Positions 29,551 through 38,013 of a stretch of DNA of 64,000 bases are shown here, piece after piece. The DNA comes from Capsulimonas corticalis (GTDB lineage Bacteria > Armatimonadota > Armatimonadia > Armatimonadales > Capsulimonadaceae). How positions within the stretch are numbered: position 1 is the first letter of the stretch; each line of letters starts with the position of its first letter. The notes beneath the pieces were generated by a model that had not been told where the DNA came from, did not search any database, and saw only the letters and a program-made list of their open reading frames with translations. The position numbers were made by a program, and so were the translations under genes. The DNA lies in NCBI RefSeq assembly GCF_003574315.2, contig NZ_AP025739.1, forward strand, positions 2,604,001 to 2,668,000, given 5' to 3'.

Positions 29551-32256
29551 ATGTACTCTCGCTATCAGAGGCGCTCTCGCGTCCGACGGTCCGGGGCCGC
29601 CTATGGCGCGGCCCTGACCGCCATTCTTGCTGTCGCGGGCGCGCATGCGGCCGGGGCGCAGACCGCCGTTTCCCTAGAGGCGATCAAGGCAAAGTTCGCC
29701 GCGCAGCCTCGCGTGCAGATTCAGCATAACAGCATCGCCCCCGGCGTGGCTTCTCTGCTGCGGCAGTCTCGTTTTCTCGGTCGTCAGGATGGGCAGACAC
29801 CGGTCAGCATCGCCATTTCCCTGCCGCTGCGCAACCGCGCCGCGCTGGACGAATATGTGCGCCGCATCGCGGATCCGAAGGACGCGCTTTACGGTCACGG
29901 GCTGACGACGAAGCAATTCGCCGACTTGTACGCTCCCGCTCAGGAAGACTTCGACACCGTTCTTCAGTATGCGAAGGCGTCGGGCCTGTCCGTGGTGGAA
30001 GCCTCCCCGACACGGTCGCTCGTCGTTCTGAGCGGTGAAAGCCGCAACGTGGAATCGGCCTTCGGCGTCAAGCTGAGCCGGTATCTGCTGCCCAGCGGGT
30101 ATGTCGTGCATGCGAATGACGTCGCGCCGACCGTTCCTCAAAGCATCTCCAGCCGCATTATCGGCGTCACCGGTCTGAACAGTATTCCCGCGACCAGCTA
30201 TCACAAGCATATCGTTCCGAAATACGTCTCGGACATCCAGTCGTTCTTAAGCGGCAATGTCGCCGGCACGGGACCCGCCGGCGGGTTGGCTCCGAGCGAT
30301 ATCGTGACGGCTTATAATCTGACGAGCCTGACATACAAAGGCGAGGGCCAAACCGTCGCGCTTTATGAGCTCGACGGCTACGATCCCAAGGACATTACCA
30401 CCTACACGACGCGTTTTGGATTGGGAGCATCCAATCTGACAAATGTGCTGGTCAACGGCTTCAGCGGCGTTCCTGGCGCGGACGGCGGCACTGGATACGT
30501 CGAAGTCGTTCTGGACATCGACATGGTTCTGGCGCTTGCTCCGAAGCTTCAGAACCTGTATGTTTATGAAGCGAAGAATAACGGCACCGACTCGCTCGCT
30601 CTCTATAAGCGCATTGCCGACGACAATGTGGCGAAAGTTGTGAGCACAAGCTGGGGACTGCCGGAAACAATTATTGACGATGCGACGCGTCTTTCGGAAG
30701 ATCAGATCTTCACCCAGATGTCGGCGCAGCGCCAGTCGATCTTTGACGCTTCCGGCGACAGCGGCGCTTATGATGACGCCCCGATTGCCGCTCAGCTTGG
30801 AGTCGCCGCTACGGTCTGTGTGGACGATCCCGCATCTCAGCCGCACGTGACGGGCGTTGGCGGCACGACGCTGACCACGGTTTCGCCTGGCGGCGCTTAC
30901 ACTTCCGAAACTGTTTGGAAGGGCACGCTTGCGGGAGCTGCGGACAACGACGGAGGCAGCGGCGGCGGCAAGAGCGTCAAGTGGCCCAAGCCGGATTTCC
31001 AAAAGTCTCCCACTGCCGTCGGGGAGGACGCCGTCAATCGCGATGTCCCGGATGTCGCTCTGGACGCGGACGGCGCGACAGGTTATGATATCTATGTCGG
31101 CGCCTTCGCCAGCAGCACCAGCACCGGCTGGTTTACCGTGGGCGGCACCAGCGCCGCGGCGCCGCTCTGGGGAGCTTTCTTCTCGCTCGTGAACCAGCAG
31201 CGCTCCGGCAACGGCTTGAGCTTTATTGGCGAGGCTAACCCGCCGATCTATGCCGTAGCGCGAGACGCTACGAATTACGCGGCGGCCTTCCACGATGTCA
31301 CGACCGGCGACAACCTCGTTTATAAAGCGAAGGTTGGGTACGATGACGCAACTGGCTGGGGATCGTTCAACGGGGCTCCGCTCCTGAACCTGCTGGCCCC
31401 AGTCAATACGGCGACTCTGGGCACGCTTTCGGGAACGGTGACAAACTCGAATCTGACCCCGATCGCGGGCGCAACGGTGCACATCGTGCGCTCGGACACC
31501 GGCGACCTGCAGGCGGATCTGAAGACCGATGCGAACGGCAAGTACACCAAGACCTTGTCCAGCGCCGTCGGTTACACGGTCACGGTCAGCGCTTCCGGAT
31601 ATGCGGGCGTGACCGATACCGGTATCGTCATCCTGCCGGGCGCGACGACGATCCACGATTTCATTCTGACGACTGGGCACGTTTATCCGAGCGGCCTGCA
31701 AATGATCTCGTCGCCGTATGATTACACGAACGCCGCCGATTACCCGACGCTGATGGGCCTGGCCACACCGCTGACCCGCGAGCAGCGTCTGTATTCGTAC
31801 CAGCCTTCGGAACTGCAATACGTCGCCTATCCGACTTACCCCGCCGACACGCTCCATCCGGGGCAAGGCTACTGGGTCAAGCTGGACAGCACAAACTACA
31901 CGCACTTCCAGGGAACTCCGGTCGTGACGACGCAAGTCTTCCGAACGGTGCTTCAGCAGGGCTGGAACCAGATCGGCAACCCGTTCCTGGAAGATACCGC
32001 GCTTGGTTCGATCGAAGTCGACGACACGAAGGGCAACGTCCTGAGCAGCACGCTCGCGGCGAGCGCCATCGTCAAACTGCCCTGGGTTTACCATCAGGAC
32101 ACGAACGGCTACACGCAGCTGACGGCCTCGGATTCTCTGGCGACCTGGCAAGGCTACTGGATCTACTCCGCCAGCCCGACGGTTCTGGTGATCACACCTC
32201 CCGGAGGACTGCCGCCGAGCCCGCCGCCGACGCAGCCGAAGACCTCGGTTCACTAG
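29551..32256 (+). CDS. Secreted S53 (sedolisin/kumamolisin) serine-carboxyl peptidase
   Basis: A 901-residue exported protease. Signal peptide to about residue 36 ('HAAGAQ'); pro-kumamolisin activation domain at about 50-215; catalytic domain at about 240-610. The triad is Glu318 and Asp322 ('EVVLDIDM') with Ser534 ('GGTSAAAP'), plus the oxyanion Asp403 ('ASGDSG'). The calcium-site end 'FHDVTTGDN' and 'GYDDATGWGS' is present. A carboxypeptidase-regulatory-like beta domain (about 628-705) and a Tyr/Trp-rich C-terminal module (about 710-885) follow, with a Pro-rich tail. S53 enzymes usually work at acidic pH. A single-gene transcript is likely. Confidence 0.93.
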   Translation: MYSRYQRRSRVRRSGAAYGAALTAILAVAGAHAAGAQTAVSLEAIKAKFAAQPRVQIQHNSIAPGVASLLRQSRFLGRQDGQTPVSIAISLPLRNRAALDEYVRRIADPKDALYGHGLTTKQFADLYAPAQEDFDTVLQYAKASGLSVVEASPTRSLVVLSGESRNVESAFGVKLSRYLLPSGYVVHANDVAPTVPQSISSRIIGVTGLNSIPATSYHKHIVPKYVSDIQSFLSGNVAGTGPAGGLAPSDIVTAYNLTSLTYKGEGQTVALYELDGYDPKDITTYTTRFGLGASNLTNVLVNGFSGVPGADGGTGYVEVVLDIDMVLALAPKLQNLYVYEAKNNGTDSLALYKRIADDNVAKVVSTSWGLPETIIDDATRLSEDQIFTQMSAQRQSIFDASGDSGAYDDAPIAAQLGVAATVCVDDPASQPHVTGVGGTTLTTVSPGGAYTSETVWKGTLAGAADNDGGSGGGKSVKWPKPDFQKSPTAVGEDAVNRDVPDVALDADGATGYDIYVGAFASSTSTGWFTVGGTSAAAPLWGAFFSLVNQQRSGNGLSFIGEANPPIYAVARDATNYAAAFHDVTTGDNLVYKAKVGYDDATGWGSFNGAPLLNLLAPVNTATLGTLSGTVTNSNLTPIAGATVHIVRSDTGDLQADLKTDANGKYTKTLSSAVGYTVTVSASGYAGVTDTGIVILPGATTIHDFILTTGHVYPSGLQMISSPYDYTNAADYPTLMGLATPLTREQRLYSYQPSELQYVAYPTYPADTLHPGQGYWVKLDSTNYTHFQGTPVVTTQVFRTVLQQGWNQIGNPFLEDTALGSIEVDDTKGNVLSSTLAASAIVKLPWVYHQDTNGYTQLTASDSLATWQGYWIYSASPTVLVITPPGGLPPSPPPTQPKTSVH

Positions 32257-32307
32257 CGGATGGATCGTCCCGGCGAACCTCGCCGGGACGGCGGAAAAGC
32301 GCGTAAG

Positions 32308-32354
32308 ACAACGAAGAAGAGCCGTGGGGAGCACCCACGGCTCTTCTTCGTTGT
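32308..32354 (+). terminator. Long hairpin terminator after the sedolisin gene
   Basis: Perfect 21-bp inverted repeat (32308-32328 and 32334-32354) with a 5-nt loop, 50 bp after the sedolisin stop codon. The T-rich outer arm replaces a separate U tract. Confidence 0.75.
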
Positions 32355-32378
32355 GAATGGCCGCCACGAGGGGCAAGG

Positions 32379-32408
32379 TTGCAATCGGGGGCGCCGTTAT
32401 GATATACT
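32379..32408 (+). promoter_or_regulatory. Probable promoter of the cdaA-cdaR-glmM operon
   Basis: TTGCAA (32379-32384) and TATACT (32403-32408) with an 18-nt spacer, 33 bp before the cdaA start and directly after the sedolisin terminator. Confidence 0.55.
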
Positions 32409-32441
32409 GTGGGGCGAAGGCGCGCGGTTTGGGGTTGAGCA

Positions 32442-33401
32442 ATGCACGGCTGGCAGCACAAATGGACGACGGCGGATCTGCTGGGATTCGTCCATGCGGG
32501 CGTCGATATCTTGGTGGTCGCTTATTTGATCTACCACCTGATCATGCTCGCCAAAGGTACGCGCGCATGGCAGATCATCTCCGGTCTTCTGATCTTCGTT
32601 CTGATCCTCTGGTTCTCTGATTGGGCGCATCTGACGGCGCTGAACTGGCTGCTCAAGCAGATGTTCCTGCTCGGACCCGTCGCGATCGTCATCCTCTTTT
32701 ACCCGGAGCTGCGTCACGCCTTGGAGGAAGTCGGGCGTGTCGGCTTTTGGGGCAAAAACTTCGTCGGCCTGGAAAAAGAAGACGTTTTTGTGATGGTGGC
32801 GGAGCTTGTCCGCGCCGCCAGCTTCCTCTCCGACAAGAAAATCGGCGCCCTGGTCGTGCTGGAGCGGGAGACGGGCTTGACCGAGATCATCGGCACCGGC
32901 ACCATGCTCAACGCCGCGATCAGCGCCGAACTGCTGGAAACGATCTTCTATCCGGGATGCCCTCTTCATGACGGCGCCGCGATCGTGCGCCGGGATCGCA
33001 TCGTCGCGGCCGGCTGCACGCTCCCGCTGTCGGACAACCGCGATATCGGCGCGATGGTCCACACCCGGCACAAGGCCGCGCTGGGAATGTCGGAGCAGAG
33101 CGACGCGCTGGTGCTGGTCGTCTCCGAGGAGAGCGGCATCATCTCCGTGGCGTTTGAAGGCAAAATGGTTCGGGGCCTGCGCGATGAAGCGCTGCGCGAC
33201 CGATTGATGCAGGGCGTGATGGGCCGCGAGCGTCCCGTCTCGCGCCGCCGCCGCGCCAAGGCGCAGGCTGCGGTGAAGGCGACTGTCAGCCCGTTTACGA
33301 ATCTTGCGCCGTTTTTGACCGCCTCGCGCGGCGCGCAGAAACAATCGGCGCCGGCGCCTCCCGCCGGAAGCGATGGGCCGGGAACGTCCCCGCCCGCGTA
33401 G
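32442..33401 (+). CDS. cdaA: CdaA-type diadenylate cyclase
   Basis: A 319-residue membrane enzyme that makes c-di-AMP from two ATP. Three membrane helices lie between about residues 12 and 88. The DAC (DisA_N) domain follows at 100-235, with the DGA motif at D177-A179 ('PLHDGAAIV') and the second motif at 208-211. The second motif reads HTRHKAA instead of the usual GTRHRAA, so one Arg is replaced by Lys. A basic linker and a Pro/Ala-rich tail are unlike short Firmicute CdaA. It is the first gene of the classical cdaA-cdaR-glmM operon, which strongly supports the name. Confidence 0.92.
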   Translation: MHGWQHKWTTADLLGFVHAGVDILVVAYLIYHLIMLAKGTRAWQIISGLLIFVLILWFSDWAHLTALNWLLKQMFLLGPVAIVILFYPELRHALEEVGRVGFWGKNFVGLEKEDVFVMVAELVRAASFLSDKKIGALVVLERETGLTEIIGTGTMLNAAISAELLETIFYPGCPLHDGAAIVRRDRIVAAGCTLPLSDNRDIGAMVHTRHKAALGMSEQSDALVLVVSEESGIISVAFEGKMVRGLRDEALRDRLMQGVMGRERPVSRRRRAKAQAAVKATVSPFTNLAPFLTASRGAQKQSAPAPPAGSDGPGTSPPA

Positions 33402-33446
33402 GCGCTGGTCGTCGCGCGTTGTCTTTCTCAGAGTCTAGGAACGATC

Positions 33447-34421
33447 ATGCTCGCCCGTTTGCGCGATAATCTGTCTTATAAAGTGCTGGCGCTTTTGTGC
33501 GCCTGCGCGCTACGCTGGTATGTGGACGCGCAGCAGAATCCCGTGAAGACGCGCACTGTCACCCCAACGGTCGTCACTCGGAATTTGCCGGATGGAATGC
33601 TGGTCACCGACCAATCCGCGACGACGGTGACCGTGACGCTGGAGGGATCGCTGGAGGATCTGAGCCGCGTGCCGGACAGCAGCGTGATCGCCGTCGCGGA
33701 CCTCAGCAACGTGCACACCGGCAAGCAATCCTCCGTGCCGGTCGAAGCGAAGCTCACGCCCGGCGTGTCCAGCGCGGTGACGATCAGCGACACCGAGCCC
33801 CATATGATCATGCTGACGCTGCAGCCCAAGCGCAAGCGGCGAATGGGGATCCGGGTGGATCCGAGCGGCGCTCCGCCGGAAGGGTATGTCTTCCGCAAGC
33901 CCGATGTGGCCCCGATCGAGGCGACGGTGATTGGCGGCGAGGACGCCGTCAACCGTGTTTCCCGTCTGGTCGTTCGCCCCGAAGTCACCGGCGCCAGCGG
34001 CATGGTAGAGGACGACTACCAGGTCCGCGCGCTCGACGATCAGGGGCGCGTCGTGGACAACGTGACACTGGCGCCGCCGACGGCGCATGTCCGTTTGGGA
34101 ATTGTCGAGGCGACCGCGAACAAGGATCTGCTCGTGAGCCCGGATGTTTCCGGCGCGCCGGCGCCCGGATTTAAAATCGCCGATGTCCAGGTCAACCCTA
34201 CGCGGGTGACGTTTACGGGCCGTGTCGACACGCTGGCGCGCGTGGGCGTGATCGCCACCGCGCCGATCAATATCAATGGGGCTTCGCAGGATGTCGTCCA
34301 GACCGTGCCGCTTGCGTCCCTGCGCACGCTCTCGCCCGTCTCCGCCGCTCAGGTCACGGTGACGGTCCATATCGTTCCCGCATTTTCGCCTCCCGCGGCC
34401 GCGCCTCTCACACAGCCGTAG
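33447..34421 (+). CDS. cdaR: YbbR-domain regulator of CdaA
   Basis: A 324-residue protein with one N-terminal membrane segment ('YKVLALLCACALRWYV') and about three YbbR-type beta repeats outside the membrane, each with a 'VTVTLEG', 'IEATVIGG' or 'VTFTGRV' strand. In Firmicutes CdaR binds CdaA and adjusts c-di-AMP synthesis. It follows cdaA by 45 bp and precedes glmM by 57 bp. ATG 33447 is the start. The tail is Pro/Ala-rich. Assignment rests on fold-level repeats plus operon position. Confidence 0.88.
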   Translation: MLARLRDNLSYKVLALLCACALRWYVDAQQNPVKTRTVTPTVVTRNLPDGMLVTDQSATTVTVTLEGSLEDLSRVPDSSVIAVADLSNVHTGKQSSVPVEAKLTPGVSSAVTISDTEPHMIMLTLQPKRKRRMGIRVDPSGAPPEGYVFRKPDVAPIEATVIGGEDAVNRVSRLVVRPEVTGASGMVEDDYQVRALDDQGRVVDNVTLAPPTAHVRLGIVEATANKDLLVSPDVSGAPAPGFKIADVQVNPTRVTFTGRVDTLARVGVIATAPININGASQDVVQTVPLASLRTLSPVSAAQVTVTVHIVPAFSPPAAAPLTQP

Positions 34422-34478
34422 GTCAGCCGCCGGACACTCGTTTTAATCGTTTTATTTTCAGGAGTAATCGTTCCCGCT

Positions 34479-35828
34479 ATGTCAGAAAAGTTGTTTGGTA
34501 CGGATGGTGTGCGCGGCGTCGCCAACACGGAGCTCACTCCGTCTCTCGCCTTTGCGCTGGGGGCGGCCGCCGCCCGCGTTCTCGGCCGCAGTCATACCCC
34601 GAAATTCGTGATCGGCCGCGATACCCGCATCTCCGGCACATTGCTGGAAGCCGGAATCACCGCTGGGCTCTGCTCCATGGGCGCCACCGTGGTCAGTCCG
34701 GGCGTGGTCCCTACGCCGGCGGTCGCCAATATCGCGCGCACGGCGGGGTTCGACGCCGGCGTTGTAATCTCGGCCTCGCACAACCCCTATCAAGACAACG
34801 GCATCAAATTCTTCGGCGCCGACGGCTACAAGCTGGATGACGCGATCGAGGCGGAGATCGAAGCGCTTGTGCCGCAGGCGCTGACGCTGCCGCGCCCGAG
34901 CGGCGCCCTGGTCGGCGTCGCATGCCGCGATCCACACTTGCGCGATATCTACGCCGAGCACATGGAAGAAACCATGAACGGCCTGCGGCTGGACGGCATC
35001 AAGATCGTGATTGACGCCGCGAACGGCGCGAACCACGAGATCGGCCCGCGCGTCGCCACGGACCTGGGCGCCAGCGTGATCGCGCTGCACTGCGCTCCGA
35101 ACGGGATCAATATCAACGCCGGCTGCGGCTCGCTGCATCCCGGTGAGATGCGCGCGAACGTGATCGAGCATGGCGCGCAGATCGGCATTGCGTTCGACGG
35201 GGACGCCGACCGCGTGATCCTCGCCGACGAGCAGGGCCGCCTGGTGGACGGCGACCGCGTGATGATGATCGTCGGCCGCCACCTCGCGAAGCGCGGCCAG
35301 TTGGCCCGCAACACGGTGGTCGGCACGATCATGAGCAACATGGGCCTGGAAGTGGCGCTGCGCGAAGGCGGCGTCACCCTGCTGCGCACCGCCGTCGGCG
35401 ACCGATACGTCTGCGAGGAGATGCGGCGCGAAGGCTACATCCTCGGCGGCGAGAAATCCGGCCACCTGATCTTCGGCCACCTGACCACCACCGGCGACGG
35501 CTTGCTTACCGCCCTGCAAGTCCTCAAAGTCATGTGCGAAACCGGCCAGCCGCTCTCCGCGCTCGCCGACCAGATGTCCGAGTACCCCCAGACCCTCCTC
35601 GGTGTCCGCGTCACCGACCGCACCGCCTGGCAGAGCGACGACGAGATCCAGCGCGCGATCGCGCAAACCGAGGAAAAGCTCACCGGTCGCGGCCGCCTCA
35701 ACGTCCGCGCCTCCGGCACCGAGAAGCTCATTCGAATCATGGCCGAAGGCCCCGATCAATCCGAGATCGAAGAACTCGCGGGCGAACTCGCAAGCCTGGT
35801 TAAGAAGAAATATGGCGTCGCGGAGTAA
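34479..35828 (+). CDS. glmM: Phosphoglucosamine mutase
   Basis: A 449-residue cytoplasmic enzyme that converts glucosamine-6-phosphate to glucosamine-1-phosphate for UDP-GlcNAc, peptidoglycan and other glycan synthesis. The N-terminus 'KLFGTDGVRGVAN' is diagnostic. Ser100 in 'VISASHNP' is the phosphoserine. The metal-binding loop is 'AFDGDADRV', the sugar loop is 'GGEKSGHLIF', and the phosphate loop is 'RASGTEKLIRIM'. Length is normal. It ends the cda operon, whose products link c-di-AMP and cell-wall precursor flux, and is followed by a strong terminator. 'caggag' lies upstream of ATG 34479. Confidence 0.97.
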   Translation: MSEKLFGTDGVRGVANTELTPSLAFALGAAAARVLGRSHTPKFVIGRDTRISGTLLEAGITAGLCSMGATVVSPGVVPTPAVANIARTAGFDAGVVISASHNPYQDNGIKFFGADGYKLDDAIEAEIEALVPQALTLPRPSGALVGVACRDPHLRDIYAEHMEETMNGLRLDGIKIVIDAANGANHEIGPRVATDLGASVIALHCAPNGININAGCGSLHPGEMRANVIEHGAQIGIAFDGDADRVILADEQGRLVDGDRVMMIVGRHLAKRGQLARNTVVGTIMSNMGLEVALREGGVTLLRTAVGDRYVCEEMRREGYILGGEKSGHLIFGHLTTTGDGLLTALQVLKVMCETGQPLSALADQMSEYPQTLLGVRVTDRTAWQSDDEIQRAIAQTEEKLTGRGRLNVRASGTEKLIRIMAEGPDQSEIEELAGELASLVKKKYGVAE

Positions 35829-35853
35829 GCTTTCCCAGCGCGCCAGAAGACAG

Positions 35854-35889
35854 ACGACCGCTCGGCATTCCGCCGAGCGGTCGTTTTTT
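35854..35889 (+). terminator. Rho-independent terminator of the cdaA-cdaR-glmM operon
   Basis: Perfect 13-bp GC-rich inverted repeat (35854-35866 and 35872-35884) with a 5-nt loop and a run of six T, 25 bp after the glmM stop codon. Confidence 0.92.
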
Positions 35890-35901
35890 CGTGAAATGAT
35901 T

Positions 35902-35950
35902 ATTTCTCAATCGTAGTTTCTGAAAATTTCAGAAACTACGATTGAGAAAT
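35902..35950. repeat. 49-bp AT-rich perfect palindrome
   Basis: Two 24-bp arms (35902-35925 and 35927-35950) are exact reverse complements around a single central base. It lies 12 bp after the glmM terminator and is far more AT-rich than its surroundings. A TATAAT-like box follows at 35955-35960. It fills part of the 310-bp gap before the parvulin gene. It could be a second terminator, a dyad operator or a remnant of a mobile element; no coding potential is seen. Confidence 0.85.
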
Positions 35951-35993
35951 TTTGTATAATCAGAAAAGTGGTGAAAATTAATTTCAAAAACCG

Positions 35994-36022
35994 TTGACAA
36001 GCGACACACGGTCTGTTATACT
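35994..36022 (+). promoter_or_regulatory. Sigma-70-type promoter for the parvulin gene
   Basis: TTGACA (35994-35999) and TATACT (36017-36022) separated by 17 nt. Transcription would start near 36029, giving an unusually AT-rich leader of about 110 nt before ATG 36138, in which I see no clear RNA fold. Confidence 0.8.
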
Positions 36023-36137
36023 TTTTGCGATGGGGATGCACTTACCAAACCCAATGATCGCCTTTTGATTAGTTGTATTTACTATTAATGCGATTTATAA
36101 CAATGTTGTTTTTCGATCGCTTCGGATACGGAAAGAG

Positions 36138-37898
36138 ATGATGAGCAAATCGTCCGTGTGTTCTTTTGCGCTTTTTGCCATATTTTTATTGACGCCTTCG
36201 GTTTATGCCGTCGGGCCAGCCAGTATGACCCGCGATTCGGCGGCTTTCGACTTCGGCCCCGCAGGCGTCGCGGCGGTGGTCAATGGGGAAACGATCACCG
36301 TCGCCGAGCTTCGGGAGCGGACAGCTCCCACCGCCGCCGCGAGTACGCTGCAAGGGATGATTGAGGAGACGCTGATCGATCAGGCGGCGCGCGCCAGGAA
36401 TATCGTCGTGACGGACGATGAAGTGAACTCGAAGACGCGCGAATTGGAAAAGTCGCTTGGCGGCGTATCGCTGGCGGATACGCTGAAGCAGCACGACATG
36501 AGCGTGGAGTTATTTCGCGACGGCGTTCGCCGGCAGATCGCGCTGGAAAAATTCATCACCGCGCCCATCAAGCCCGCATTGCATATGCGGCATGTGTGGC
36601 ATGTGACTTTCGGTATGCTCGTCATGGATCCCAAGACCGGGAAGCTGAAAGCTCGAACGGCGGAGCAGGCGAGGAAATTGGTTCAGGCCGCTCGTGAGAA
36701 GCTCAAATCCGGCGCAAAATTTGAGGATGTCGCGAGACGCTGCGCCGATTACGCGGCGACCAAACAGAATGGCGGCGATCTTGGAATTCTTACCGAGGGA
36801 GGACGATACTACGCGAATCTCTTTCCTCCCGCCAAAACGCTCCATCGCGGCGAATATACCCGTCAGGATATCAAATCGCTCGCGGGTTACGAGCTGATCT
36901 ATGTCTCCAGCACCGCCGAGGACCATCCGGCAAGCGAGGACGCCGCATATGCGCAGGCGGCGCGGGATGATCGGGAGGAGCAGCAAGGCGCTGCGTCCGC
37001 CGCCATCCTGAAGACGTTAAGGCTAAATGCAAGAATTGCGATTTATTATCAGCCGGCGGGTTTATCGCCGGTCGCGGCTCCCGAAGCGGCCGCCGTGGTG
37101 AACGGCCAGGCCATCACGGTGGACGCCGTCAAAGAACGCGCGCTGAAGACGGCGGGGCCGACGATGCTGAGCCATATGATCGAGTCCAAGCTGATCGATC
37201 AGGAAGTCCGAACAAAGCAAATCTCCGTGACGCAGGCGGAAATCGATCGAAAAGAGAGCGAGATCATGGCGCGCTCGGGGTACCCCGCCGTGAACGACTT
37301 TCTTGTGCACGAGAACCTGACTCCGCAGCAATTCGACAGCGACATCGGCGATCAGATTAAGGCTGAGAGGCTGGTCGATATTCCCGTGAAGCCGGCGACG
37401 CATTTGCGCCACGTTTTTCATCTCGCCATCGCCACGAAAGAGGCGGGGCCGCTCGCGGGAAACGCGATTCCCGCCCTGCCCGGCGCGCCTCCGCTTCCCA
37501 CAAAAGAAGAGGCGCTCACGAAGCTCAAAATGATCCGGGAGCGCCTGCAAGGGGGAGCGAAGTTCGAGGACATGGCGAAAGAGTATTCCAGCGACATTTT
37601 CAGCCGGCGCAATGGGGGCGATCTGGGGATCCTGCACGATGACTCGAAAGTCAATCGCGAGATCGTGCAAGTCGCTCTCGGAATGAAGAAAGGCGATTAC
37701 TGCGCTCCTTTCAAATCGTTCTTCGGTTATGAGCTGGTGTATGTCGCCAGCACCGATGAGGACCATCCCGCCACTGAAGAAGAGCTTTACCGGGAAGCGC
37801 GCGACGCCTATCGGGATTCTCAAATCGATGCGCCCATCGCGCAAGTGCTGCGGTCGTTGGAGCAGAAGGCCCAAGTCTCGATTTACTTCCATCCATGA
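36138..37898 (+). CDS. Exported protein with duplicated SurA-N/parvulin modules
   Basis: A 586-residue protein with a signal peptide (residues 1-24, 'PSVYAV'). Two similar halves each contain a SurA-type N-terminal helical region ('VAAVVNGETITVAELRERT' and 'AAAVVNGQAITVDAVKERA') and a PpiC/parvulin prolyl isomerase domain ('LKSGAKFEDVARRCADY...NGGDLGIL' and 'LQGGAKFEDMAKEYSSD...NGGDLGIL'). Both halves end 'SIYF/AIYY'. This indicates an internal duplication of a foldase gene. It probably assists folding of exported proteins. GGAAAGAG precedes the double ATG at 36138/36141; the gene stands alone. Confidence 0.88.
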   Translation: MMSKSSVCSFALFAIFLLTPSVYAVGPASMTRDSAAFDFGPAGVAAVVNGETITVAELRERTAPTAAASTLQGMIEETLIDQAARARNIVVTDDEVNSKTRELEKSLGGVSLADTLKQHDMSVELFRDGVRRQIALEKFITAPIKPALHMRHVWHVTFGMLVMDPKTGKLKARTAEQARKLVQAAREKLKSGAKFEDVARRCADYAATKQNGGDLGILTEGGRYYANLFPPAKTLHRGEYTRQDIKSLAGYELIYVSSTAEDHPASEDAAYAQAARDDREEQQGAASAAILKTLRLNARIAIYYQPAGLSPVAAPEAAAVVNGQAITVDAVKERALKTAGPTMLSHMIESKLIDQEVRTKQISVTQAEIDRKESEIMARSGYPAVNDFLVHENLTPQQFDSDIGDQIKAERLVDIPVKPATHLRHVFHLAIATKEAGPLAGNAIPALPGAPPLPTKEEALTKLKMIRERLQGGAKFEDMAKEYSSDIFSRRNGGDLGILHDDSKVNREIVQVALGMKKGDYCAPFKSFFGYELVYVASTDEDHPATEEELYREARDAYRDSQIDAPIAQVLRSLEQKAQVSIYFHP

Positions 37899-38013
37899 TG
37901 ACTTCAGCGCGAGTCGAGAAAGGAGGCGCTTGAAGAGACTATTTCTCTCATTGCAATACAGATAGATCGCTCAACGTTCGGAAATCACTCTGTCACAAAG
38001 AAGGACACACAAA

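Noticed and set aside
30247-32442. Long minus-strand open frame opposite the sedolisin gene
   Set aside because: Arg/Val/Gly-rich low-information product with no motif. The plus-strand sedolisin has complete catalytic residues, promoter and terminator.
34482-35759. Minus-strand open frame opposite glmM
   Set aside because: Shadow of a strongly conserved gene in a known operon; product is an Ala/Gly/Asp/His-rich shadow-type sequence.
36023-36137. Riboswitch or structured leader before the parvulin gene
   Set aside because: The leader is AT-rich, and I could not find a known aptamer core or a terminator/antiterminator pair.
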